The notes below the pieces were generated by a model. That model was not told the origin of the DNA. It saw only the letters and a program-made list of their open reading frames with translations, and made no database searches. Made by a program: the position numbers and the translations under genes. Shown piece after piece: positions 14,302 through 22,003 of a DNA stretch of 23,009 nucleotides. Positions within the stretch are counted from its first letter, which is position 1, and every line of letters starts with the position of its first letter. Source of the DNA: JAICIG01 sp035532215. GTDB taxonomy: Bacteria; Planctomycetota; Planctomycetia; Pirellulales; JAICIG01. The stretch spans positions 1 through 23,009 of the forward strand of contig DATKRK010000015.1 of assembly GCA_035532215.1 (NCBI GenBank). The letters are read 5' to 3'.

Positions 14302-14368
14302 CGGCAATGGCATATTGTGGGGCCTAAGCGTGCGGCGTTCGGCGCAGCACGGACGGCCTCCATTGCCG
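14302..14368. terminator. Long imperfect stem-loop between convergent genes
   Basis: Three nested perfect stems, CGGCAATGG (14302-14310) with CCATTGCCG (14360-14368), GGCC (14321-14324) with GGCC (14355-14358), and CGTGC (14329-14333) with GCACG (14347-14351), are separated by small internal loops. The structure fills the gap between the ATPase stop and the stop of the small membrane protein gene. No T-run follows. It is a candidate bidirectional terminator or palindromic repeat. Confidence 0.35.
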
Positions 14369-14377
14369 CAAGAGACG

Positions 14378-14671
14378 TTAGCCTGTCAGCCACGACGCAA
14401 TCGTCAGCGAGCTTAAGGCTATAATCCCGGACGAGCAGATAGAGATCGGCCAGGCATCTGGATGATCCCGCAGCAGTATTCGAATTGCGAGCGAGATTCC
14501 ACCAAGAACCAGCGGCGCGATTATAAATCGAAAGCCGTCGCCGCCGAATCCCGTTGACTGCGGAACAGTCGCCACGAGAAACAGCCAAATCGGCAGTCCA
14601 GCCGAAAACCAAAGGAGCGACGCGAGTCGAATTCGAGGGGCGGCACGTGCAAATCCATCCCGGCTGGCCAT
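14378..14671 (-). CDS. Small three-helix membrane protein, hypothetical
   Basis: The product is 97 residues. Three hydrophobic segments are evident: LASLLWFSAGLPIWLFLVAT (about 16-35), FIIAPLVLGGISLAIRILL (about 49-67) and ISICSSGIIALSSLTIASWL (about 76-95). A polar N-terminus carries several Arg residues, consistent with a cytoplasmic N-terminus. The Shine-Dalgarno is weak (AGG about 9 nt upstream of the ATG at 14671). I do not recognise a family. Support is the regular hydrophobic pattern and the absence of another gene in this gap; the opposite frames lack it. Confidence 0.5.
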   Translation of the reverse strand: MASRDGFARAAPRIRLASLLWFSAGLPIWLFLVATVPQSTGFGGDGFRFIIAPLVLGGISLAIRILLRDHPDAWPISICSSGIIALSSLTIASWLTG

Positions 14672-14846
14672 CGAGTTGCCTGTGAAAACGGAGCCGGCGC
14701 CGTTTGCGCACTGATTCTATCAAGAACTGCGATACGACGCCAAACCGCTCCAACGCCGGCTAGCATGACGCGGCGCGTTCGGTTAGCGTTATTTAGTATT
14801 AGCTGTTTGGGGCGCGCTTTTACTCAGGGTTTATCGAGATACCCCT

Positions 14847-17800
14847 ATGCTGCGGCAACATCGCCAGAGAATCGCTTTTGCGACATTGGCGAGCTTCGCA
14901 ACAGCCGTTTCGGGCGTCGCCCGCGGCGCCGAACCGACGCCCATCCAGTACAACCGCGACGTGCGGCCGATTCTTTCGGACAAGTGCTTTCGCTGCCACG
15001 GCCCCGATAGCGCCAGCCGGCAGGCCGAGTTGCGGCTCGATCGGCGCGAATCGGCCATCCAGGATCGCGACGGCGTGCCAGCGATTGCGCCAGGCAAGCC
15101 GGAAGCGAGCGAACTGCTGCACCGCATCGCCGCGGCTGACCCTGGCGAACGCATGCCGCCGGCCGACGCAGGCGAAACGCTTTCCCAGCGCGAAATCGAC
15201 CTTTTGCGCCGCTGGATCGACGAAGGCGCCGAGTACGAGCCGCATTGGAGCTTGCTAGCGCCGAAATCGCCGCCGCCGCCGAGCGTGAATCGAAGCGACT
15301 GGGCGAGGAACGAAATCGACCGTTTCGTCCACAGCCGCTTGGAGCATGAGAACCTGTCGCCTTCGCCCGAGGCGGATCGCGCCGTGCTGTTGCGGCGCGT
15401 GAGCCTCGACTTGACCGGCTTGCCGCCGACGCTCGAAGAGCTGGAGGCGTTTCTCAACGATCCGGCCGACGACGCTTACGAGCGCGCCGTCGACCGGCTG
15501 CTGGCCTCGCCGCGGTACGGCGAGCGAATGGCGCTCGAATGGCTTGATCTGGCCCGCTACGCCGATACGAACGGATATTTTTCCGACCTTGAACGGCAGA
15601 CGTGGCGCTGGCGAGATTGGGTGATCGACGCCTTCAATCGCAATCAACCGTTCGACGAGTTCACTGTCGAGCAGCTTGCCGGCGACCTGCTGGCGACGCC
15701 GACCGAGGAGCAGCGGATCGCCACGGGCTTCAACCGCAACCATCCGGTCACGAACGAAAGCGGCGTGATCGATGAGGAGTACCGCGTCGAGTACGTCGCC
15801 GACCGCACGGAAACCACCGGCGCCATCTGGCTCGGGCTGACGGTCGGCTGCGCCCGTTGCCACGACCACAAGTTCGACCCGCTCTCGCAGCGCGAGTATT
15901 ACCAGCTTTTCACCTACTTCAACAACGTGCCCGAGCAGGGGCTGGTGAAAGGCACGGGCAATCCGCCGCCGTCCATGCAATTGTTTTCGCCGGAAGTCAA
16001 GGCCCGCCTGGCGGCGCTCGACGGGCAACTCGCTCCCGCCGAAGCGGCTTGGAAGGTAGCGAACGAGCGGCTGCAAGAGCCGTTCAATGCCTGGCAAGCC
16101 AGCGCGGCCGAATCGCTGCCGCCGGTTTGTCCCGCCGATGCAGCGGCGTGGTTCGATTTCACGCGCGAAGGCGCCGAAGCCCGCGGGCGATGCGGCGCCC
16201 AAGCGGTGGATCGGATCAAGTATGCCGATGGCATTCGCGGGCAGGCGGTCAAGCTCGATAACGGCGGGCATTTCGCGTTCGAAAGCCCGCTGCCGCTCGA
16301 TCGTCAGACGCCGTTTACTTTCTCCGTCTGGATTCAGCCGGCCGCGGCCCAGAGCGGCTGCGTCGTGTCGAAGATCGAGCCGGCGGGCGAACTGCGCGGG
16401 TTGGAGGTGCTGTGGTATAAGCGGCAGATTCGCGTCAACCTGGTCCACCGCTGGGCGGCCGACGCGATCGAGTTAATTACCGAGCGCAGCTTTCCGCCGC
16501 ACGAGTGGCGCCATCTGGCCATCGTCTACGACGGCTCGGGCCGGGCGGATGGATTGCAGATCTATATCGATGCGAAGCTGCAGCCCGTCAAGATCGAGCG
16601 CGATAGTCTCTCGGGCTCGATTGCCAACGGCCAGCCGTGGCGCATCGGCCGAAAGGACGAGACGAATGGCTTCGACGGGCTGATCGACGAGGTGCAACTC
16701 ACTCCTCGCGCGGCTCGTCCCGTAGAAGTCGCCGATCTGTATTGGTCGCAGCTTGTCGGCGGCGCGTTGGCCGCGCCGGCGGAAAAGCGCTCGGCGAAGC
16801 AATCGCAGGCATTGCTCGAATACTATCTGGACCGTGAGGCCTCGACGGCCGACCGCGAGGCGTACCAGCTTCTGGAATCGCTCAAGCGCGAGCGGGCCGA
16901 ACTGTTGGCCGGCGTGCCGACGACAATGGTCATGCAGGAGTTGGAAAAGCCTCGCGCGGCGCACCTACTCGTTCGCGGGCAATACGATCAGCCTGGCGAG
17001 CCGGTTTCAGCCGGCGTGCCTGCGTGTCTGCCGCCTTTGCCTGCCGGCGCCCCGGCCAACCGGCTGGCTTTGGCGCGGTGGCTCGTCGATCCGGCGCATC
17101 CGCTCACGGCCCGCGTGGCGGTGAACCGTTTGTGGCAGCAGTTCTTCGGCGTCGGGTTGGTCAAAACGGTGAACGATTTCGGTTCGCAGGGCGAAGTGCC
17201 CAGCCATCCGGAACTGCTCGACTGGCTGGCCGTCAAGTTCGTCAGTTCGGGCTGGGACGTGAAGGCGATGCAGAAGCGGATTGTCACGAGCGCCGCGTAT
17301 CGCCAAAACATTCGCGTCGGCCCCGAACTGGCCGAGCGCGACCCCGAGAATCGGCTACTGGCTCGCGGACCGCGGTTTCGCCTGCCGGCCGAACTGATCC
17401 GCGACCAGGCGCTCGCAATCGCCGGCATGCTGACCGACACGGTAGGCGGGCCGAGCGTCAAGCCGTATCAGCCCGACGGGTTGTGGGAGGCGGTGTCGTA
17501 CAACGGCGACTACAGCTACGTGCAGGATCACGGCGCCGCGCTTTATCGCCGCGGGCTTTACACCTACTGGAAGCGGCAAAGTCCGCCGCCGGGCCTGCTG
17601 GCTTTCGACGCGCCGACGCGCGAAACGTGCGTCGTGAAACGTTCTCGCACCAACACGCCGCTGCAGGCGCTCGTGCTGTTGAACGATCCGACCTATATCG
17701 AAGCCGCCCGCGTGCTGGCCGAGCGCACCATGCAACAAGCGACCACCGCCGAAGAGCGCGTGCGTTACGCTTTTCGCCGCGCGACGTGCCGGGCGCCCGA

Positions 17801-17999
17801 AGCCGATGAGCTTGCGGCGCTCGTCGAGCTCTACGAACAAGAGCGGGCGTCATTCGCCGCGAAGCCGCAAGCCGCCGCCGAGTTGCTCGCTGTCGGCGAG
17901 TGGCCGCGCGACGAAAAGCTCGACCCGATCGACCACGCCGCCTGGACCAGCCTGATGGGGGTGCTGTTGAATTTGGACGAAGTCGTCACGAGGCCTTGA
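14847..17999 (+). CDS. Planctomycete cytochrome-c-like / DUF1549 / LamG-like / DUF1553 protein
   Basis: The product is 1050 residues. Residues 1-28 form a Sec signal peptide ending in ARGA. The heme-binding-type CFRCH (47-51), with a possible distal Met in RMPP (103), defines a planctomycete cytochrome-c-like domain (PSCyt1, about 35-130). DUF1549 follows (about 150-365, with SLDLTGLPPT, LDLARYADTNGY and a second CARCHDHKFDP motif at 335-345). A LamG/concanavalin-like beta-sandwich is inserted at about 430-635 (AWFDF to DGLIDEVQL). DUF1553 is C-terminal (about 705-1045, with NRLWQQFFG and RTNTPLQALVLLNDPTY). The protein should act outside the cytoplasm, with c-type heme and a possible carbohydrate-binding module. 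The biochemical function is not established for the family; polysaccharide use is commonly inferred. The following DUF1501 gene is its usual partner. The Shine-Dalgarno is weak. Confidence 0.93.
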   Translation: MLRQHRQRIAFATLASFATAVSGVARGAEPTPIQYNRDVRPILSDKCFRCHGPDSASRQAELRLDRRESAIQDRDGVPAIAPGKPEASELLHRIAAADPGERMPPADAGETLSQREIDLLRRWIDEGAEYEPHWSLLAPKSPPPPSVNRSDWARNEIDRFVHSRLEHENLSPSPEADRAVLLRRVSLDLTGLPPTLEELEAFLNDPADDAYERAVDRLLASPRYGERMALEWLDLARYADTNGYFSDLERQTWRWRDWVIDAFNRNQPFDEFTVEQLAGDLLATPTEEQRIATGFNRNHPVTNESGVIDEEYRVEYVADRTETTGAIWLGLTVGCARCHDHKFDPLSQREYYQLFTYFNNVPEQGLVKGTGNPPPSMQLFSPEVKARLAALDGQLAPAEAAWKVANERLQEPFNAWQASAAESLPPVCPADAAAWFDFTREGAEARGRCGAQAVDRIKYADGIRGQAVKLDNGGHFAFESPLPLDRQTPFTFSVWIQPAAAQSGCVVSKIEPAGELRGLEVLWYKRQIRVNLVHRWAADAIELITERSFPPHEWRHLAIVYDGSGRADGLQIYIDAKLQPVKIERDSLSGSIANGQPWRIGRKDETNGFDGLIDEVQLTPRAARPVEVADLYWSQLVGGALAAPAEKRSAKQSQALLEYYLDREASTADREAYQLLESLKRERAELLAGVPTTMVMQELEKPRAAHLLVRGQYDQPGEPVSAGVPACLPPLPAGAPANRLALARWLVDPAHPLTARVAVNRLWQQFFGVGLVKTVNDFGSQGEVPSHPELLDWLAVKFVSSGWDVKAMQKRIVTSAAYRQNIRVGPELAERDPENRLLARGPRFRLPAELIRDQALAIAGMLTDTVGGPSVKPYQPDGLWEAVSYNGDYSYVQDHGAALYRRGLYTYWKRQSPPPGLLAFDAPTRETCVVKRSRTNTPLQALVLLNDPTYIEAARVLAERTMQQATTAEERVRYAFRRATCRAPEADELAALVELYEQERASFAAKPQAAAELLAVGEWPRDEKLDPIDHAAWTSLMGVLLNLDEVVTRP

Positions 18000-18040
18000 T
18001 GGACACAGCTTACAAAACGTAGCCCTGGAAATACGATCTC

Positions 18041-18141
18041 TGTAGGGAACGCCCTCCGTGGCGTTCCGTGCCCCGCTAGCAGTTCCCGATTCAAACGCGC
18101 TTCTCGGAATTCTCGGAACGCCACGGAGGGCATTCCCTACA
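18041..18141. repeat. REPIN-like element B: inverted pair of REP-type hairpins
   Basis: Two 28-nt arms (18041-18068 and 18114-18141) are inverted copies agreeing at 27 of 28 positions around a 45-nt spacer. Each arm starts TGTAGGG and forms a hairpin such as GGAACGCC/GGCGTTCC. The spacer shares CCGATTC and CGCGCTT with element A at 11786-11874. It fills most of the 167-bp gap between the DUF1553 and DUF1501 genes and ends 25 bp before the DUF1501 start codon. In a read-through transcript it would form a strong structure just before that start. Confidence 0.8.
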
Positions 18142-18166
18142 GCTTCACTAAAGCCGAACCGCCGCC

Positions 18167-19639
18167 ATGCCCACGCCCTCGGAAACCTTCATCGACCTGA
18201 CTCGCCGGCAATTCTTCGGCCGTTCGTCGGTCGCGCTGGGCGCGGCGGCATTGGCCCACTTGCTGCCGCAAAGCGCGATGGCGGCGCCAGACGGCTCGCC
18301 GGATGAGACGCGAGCCAATCAAGGCGCCCTCAGCCAGCCCCATTTCGCGCCGCGAGCCAAGCGCGTGATCTACCTGTTCATGCACGGCGGTCCGGCGCAA
18401 ATGGACCTGTTCGATTACAAGCCGCAGCTCAAGGCCCGGCATGGCGAGGAACTGCCCGCGTCGGTCCGCGGCAGCCAGCGGTTGACCGGCATGACCTCGG
18501 GCCAGGCGTCGTTCCCGGTCGTGTCGTCGGCGTTTCGCTTTTCACAGCACGGCCCGGCCGGGATGTGGATCAGCGAACTGCTGCCGAACCTGGCCCGCGT
18601 CTCCGATCGCATCTGCTTCGTGCGGTCGATGCACACCGAAGCCATCAACCACGATCCGGCGGTCACCTATCTGCAAACCGGGCATCAGCTCGCCGGGCGG
18701 CCGAGCCTGGGAAGCTGGCTAAGTTATGGCCTGGGGAGTGAAAGCCAGGATCTGCCGGCCTTCGTCGTGCTGCTTTCGCGCGGCAGCGCCGCCCGCCCCG
18801 ACGACCCGCTCTATGCCCGGCTCTGGGGCTCGGGCTTTCTGCCGTCGAATCACCAGGGCGTCAGCTTCCGCTCCAATGGCGATCCGGTGCTGTATCTCTC
18901 GAATCCGCCGGGCGTCGACGCCGCCTCGCGGCGCAGGGCGCTTGATGCACTCAAGTCGCTCAACAGCAAGCAGGCCGAACTGATCGGCGATCCGGAAATT
19001 CGCACTCGAATCGCCCAATATGAGATGGCCTTCCGCATGCAGGCTTCCGTGCCCGAACTGGCTGACCTGAGCCGCGAGACCGAGCCGACGCTGGATGCCT
19101 ACGGCCGGCACGTGCGCACGCCCGGCACGTTTGCCGCGAATTGCCTGTTGGCGCGGCGGCTGGTCGAGCGCGGCGTGCGGTTCGTGCAGCTTTATCATCG
19201 CGGCTGGGATCAACACTACAATCTGCCCAGCGATTTGCGTCTGCAAAGCGAGGACGTCGACCAGGCGTCGGCCGCCTTGCTGCGCGACCTTGACCAGCGC
19301 GGCTTGCTCGACGACACGCTCGTGATCTGGGGCGGCGAGTTCGGCCGCACGATCTACAGCCAGGGCAAGCTCGAGGCGAATAACTACGGCCGCGATCATC
19401 ATCCGCGCTGCTTCACGATGTGGCTCGCCGGCGGCGGCATTCGGCCGGGCTTCATGCACGGCGAGACGGATGACTACTCCTACAACGTCGTCCGCGACCC
19501 GGTCCACGTCCACGACTTGAATGCCACCATCTTGCACTGCCTGGGCATCGACCACACGCGATTGACCTATCGCTTCCAAGGTCGCGACTTCCGCCTGACC
19601 GACGTCCACGGCCGCGTGGTGCGCGAGATTTTGAGCTAA
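18167..19639 (+). CDS. Tat-exported DUF1501 protein
   Basis: The product is 490 residues. The N-terminus has a twin-arginine motif TRRQFFG (12-18), a hydrophobic segment (19-33) and a cleavage site near AMA-APD (around 39), so folded export by Tat is expected. DUF1501 hallmarks follow: FMHGGPAQMDLFDYKP (71-86), MHTEAINHDP (155-164), LYHRGWDQH (342-350), VIWGGEFGRT (386-395) and GRDHHPRCFTMWLAGGG (408-424). The fold is related to the alkaline phosphatase/sulfatase superfamily, and the His/Asp clusters could bind metal; the activity is unproven. The upstream DUF1549/DUF1553 gene is the usual partner, and the two may be co-transcribed across a palindromic element. No Shine-Dalgarno is visible before the ATG (AAAGCCGAACCGCCGCC), which is unusual for this window. 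Confidence 0.94.
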   Translation: MPTPSETFIDLTRRQFFGRSSVALGAAALAHLLPQSAMAAPDGSPDETRANQGALSQPHFAPRAKRVIYLFMHGGPAQMDLFDYKPQLKARHGEELPASVRGSQRLTGMTSGQASFPVVSSAFRFSQHGPAGMWISELLPNLARVSDRICFVRSMHTEAINHDPAVTYLQTGHQLAGRPSLGSWLSYGLGSESQDLPAFVVLLSRGSAARPDDPLYARLWGSGFLPSNHQGVSFRSNGDPVLYLSNPPGVDAASRRRALDALKSLNSKQAELIGDPEIRTRIAQYEMAFRMQASVPELADLSRETEPTLDAYGRHVRTPGTFAANCLLARRLVERGVRFVQLYHRGWDQHYNLPSDLRLQSEDVDQASAALLRDLDQRGLLDDTLVIWGGEFGRTIYSQGKLEANNYGRDHHPRCFTMWLAGGGIRPGFMHGETDDYSYNVVRDPVHVHDLNATILHCLGIDHTRLTYRFQGRDFRLTDVHGRVVREILS

Positions 19640-21904
19640 TTAGCGCGTCGTTGACATCGCGGCGTCGCGCGCAGTAATTCGCTTCATGAGCGAGGCGCCG
19701 AAGTGTTGGACCTCCAAAAAGTTGGCCGCTTCCGGAGCCGGCTTGTAGACGCGAAACGCTCGCATGATTCCCAGCGTCGCGGCGCTTTCCAGCGGGCTGT
19801 AGAAACTTGCGTCGCCGTCGAGAAAATACGGCTGCTTCGCCCAATACTCCATCTGCGCCGCGTTGAGAAAAAAGCACCCCGCGTGTGGGTTGCTCCCTCG
19901 AACGCAACGTATCGTAGTTCCCATGAAGTCGAGCGCGAATTCGGGATCGATCATGGCGTTTTGGAAGCGGGCCGTCGCTTCGGGCGGCAACTCGCCGTCG
20001 ATATACGCCTTTCGAGGCATGTTGGAATGCGCTCCCTCGTAACGGTTGGGCTGCAGCAAGTAGTCGGCGCCGGCGAGCTCGACGAAGGCGCCGAGCTTGC
20101 GAAATAGCCATGCGTCGTGCAGCACGAGGTCGTCTTCCATGTAGCAATAATAGTCGAACTTTCCCAGGCTGTCGCGCAAGATGGAATGGCACCCGAACCC
20201 TAGGAATTGCGGCTTAGCGCTGCGCGGCGCGTGAAAGAAGTATCCGGGCGGCAGCCGGACTTCGTCCAACAGGTGGTTCACGCCATCCGTGCAGACGACG
20301 ACCGTGGCGTCGTAAAGCGTCAATTCGTTCGCCGCGTGGCAATTCGGCCGCGTTAGGTCGGTCGTGTATTGCTCGCCGCCAAATAACTCCTGGATCGAAG
20401 CCAGGCAGCGCGTTAATCCTGCGACACGCGCCCTGCGCGTTTGGTTCCCCGAACCGTGAATCGAGCCTCGGCGCAGCCGGTAAAAATGCGGAACCGTGAC
20501 TAACACGCGTCGCCTATTTGTCGCGCCGTTTTTCTCGGAAGCAGTTCGGTTCAGCGCCGCGAACGCTGCGCTGCGATAACTATTCGGAACAATTCGCGTG
20601 CTTGCCGCGCCAGACAAAGGCGTCGCCACTGTCGCGGCGAGCTCGGCGGCTCTTGGACGGCGAGCCGCCCATCGCTTCTCGCCCGGCAGGTAAGTTTCGC
20701 GAACGCGAGCGTACATTTCCAGCATTTTCGGCAAGGTGCGTTCGAGGGCGTACTTCTCTTCGATCAGCCGCGCCGCGTTTTGGCCCAGTTCGCGGCGCCG
20801 CTCGCGGTCGTCGAGCACGTCCAGCGCCAGTTCCGTAAAGCGATCAACGTCAAAAAAACCGGCCAGCAATCCGTTGCGGCCGTGTTCAATCACCTCTTGG
20901 ACCGGCGCCGTGTCGGACGCAAGCACCGCACAGCCACAGGCCATGGCGTTGAAGAGCGACCAGCTCAGAACGAACGGGATCGTCAAATAAAAGTGCAAGT
21001 CCGACAGGTTCAATACGCGGGCCAGCTCCACGGGTGGCAAACGGCCGGTGAAGATAAAGCGGTCGAGATCATACGTGTCTTGCTCGAGCACCCATTGACG
21101 AAAAGTTCGCCCGCCGAGATACAACTCGTCGCCCCCGTAGCAGACGCGGTCTTCGCCCACGCAGACGAAAACGACGTCGCGGCGCGCATCGCAAATCCGC
21201 TTGGCGGCCCGCATGAAGATGTCGAAGCCGCGCGTCGATTCGAAGCCCCGTGAAACATAAGTAACGATGCGCACCTCGGGTGGAATCTCTCGGCCGGCGA
21301 TGGTTCGCGGGCCGATTTCTTCGGCGCTCAGCTTTCTCCAAATGCTCCTATCAACGCCGTCGAAGATCGTCTGCAACTTCCCTTGGTATTCTTGGGGGAA
21401 CGCGCCGCGCTGGAATTCCGTCGGCGCGTATCCCGCCGCGCAAGTTTGCAAGTCGAGCAGCAGCATCGCGTTGCGCGCCGCGGCCCGCAGCACGTTGAGT
21501 TCGGTCGAGGGAAAGTCCGGGCGAAAATCGAGATCCGCGCCGTAAGCGCGGTAGTAATACTCGAAATAGTTGATGATCGGGCAGTCGTAGAGATCCGCCA
21601 AAAACGCTGTCGAGCCGAAGCCGCTGTGTCCAACCACCAAATCGGGCTGGATGTCCGGCCGGCGCTTGAGCGTCTCGTACACCGCGTGACTGTGCCAGAC
21701 GAAATTCTCGAACGACCGGCTGCAATAATGAGACTCGCGCCGCGCGCCGCCGCGGGTGCGGTACTGAATCCGCTCGATCCCGCCAATCTTGGCGTCGGGG
21801 TGCTCGCAGACGAACGTACAGCGATAGCCGTGCTGCTCGACGAGATGATGCGCAATATGCCCGAATTGAGCGGGAAAGTTCTTGTGGACGAATAGGACGT
21901 GCAT
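19640..21904 (-). CDS. Two-domain glycosyltransferase: GT4-like N-terminal half plus GT-A-like C-terminal half
   Basis: The product is 754 residues. Residues 1-410 form a GT-B fold of the GT4 kind: MHVLFVHKNFPAQFGH at the start, a FDGVD segment (181-185), TYVSRGFESTRGFDIF (215-230), FTGRLPPVELARVLNLSD (285-302) and AMACGCAVLASDTAPVQEVI (320-339). The usual EX7E pair is not intact (Phe311 and Asn319 at those positions). A linker (411-464) leads to a second domain (465-754) beginning VLVTVPHFYRL, with YMEDDLVLHD (588-597), an acidic cluster resembling the DxD nucleotide-sugar/metal site of GT-A enzymes. The protein probably builds envelope or extracellular polysaccharide in the cytoplasm; donors and acceptors are unknown. 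A palindromic repeat lies directly before the ATG and supplies the GGGAG Shine-Dalgarno. The stop codon abuts that of the DUF1501 gene. Confidence 0.85.
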   Translation of the reverse strand: MHVLFVHKNFPAQFGHIAHHLVEQHGYRCTFVCEHPDAKIGGIERIQYRTRGGARRESHYCSRSFENFVWHSHAVYETLKRRPDIQPDLVVGHSGFGSTAFLADLYDCPIINYFEYYYRAYGADLDFRPDFPSTELNVLRAAARNAMLLLDLQTCAAGYAPTEFQRGAFPQEYQGKLQTIFDGVDRSIWRKLSAEEIGPRTIAGREIPPEVRIVTYVSRGFESTRGFDIFMRAAKRICDARRDVVFVCVGEDRVCYGGDELYLGGRTFRQWVLEQDTYDLDRFIFTGRLPPVELARVLNLSDLHFYLTIPFVLSWSLFNAMACGCAVLASDTAPVQEVIEHGRNGLLAGFFDVDRFTELALDVLDDRERRRELGQNAARLIEEKYALERTLPKMLEMYARVRETYLPGEKRWAARRPRAAELAATVATPLSGAASTRIVPNSYRSAAFAALNRTASEKNGATNRRRVLVTVPHFYRLRRGSIHGSGNQTRRARVAGLTRCLASIQELFGGEQYTTDLTRPNCHAANELTLYDATVVVCTDGVNHLLDEVRLPPGYFFHAPRSAKPQFLGFGCHSILRDSLGKFDYYCYMEDDLVLHDAWLFRKLGAFVELAGADYLLQPNRYEGAHSNMPRKAYIDGELPPEATARFQNAMIDPEFALDFMGTTIRCVRGSNPHAGCFFLNAAQMEYWAKQPYFLDGDASFYSPLESAATLGIMRAFRVYKPAPEAANFLEVQHFGASLMKRITARDAAMSTTR

Positions 21905-21910
21905 GCCAAC

Positions 21911-21945
21911 TCCCTCTCCCTCTGGGAGAGGGCCGGGGTGAGGGC
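21911..21945 (-). repeat. Dispersed hairpin repeat supplying the ribosome binding site
   Basis: A 9-bp perfect stem CCCTCTCCC (21912-21920) with GGGAGAGGG (21924-21932) and a TCT loop is followed by CCGGGGTGAGGG. It resembles a repeat seen in many bacterial genomes that translates as ALTPALSQRERE on one strand; that recall is from memory. On the minus strand its end, GAGAGGGAG, lies 6-14 nt before the glycosyltransferase ATG. Confidence 0.65.
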
Positions 21946-22003
21946 GACTAGTTCCTTCGATCTCGGCGAGACCCGTCGGGCGAGGGCAGCCTCGTCGCCA
22001 ACC

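Noticed and set aside
12806..14416. 536-codon plus-strand open frame overlapping the ATPase gene in another frame
   Set aside because: It starts upstream of the ATPase start but yields Arg/Pro/Ala-rich low-complexity sequence; the ATPase frame carries the conserved motifs and the Shine-Dalgarno.
12948..14753. 601-codon open frame on the minus strand opposite the AAA ATPase gene
   Set aside because: It is antisense to a gene with clear Walker motifs; its translation is rich in Arg, Gln and Val without domain signatures, the usual mirror of a GC-rich coding strand.
18058..18306. Short plus-strand frame across the gap before the DUF1501 gene
   Set aside because: It is produced by the REPIN-like element and the out-of-frame start of the DUF1501 gene.
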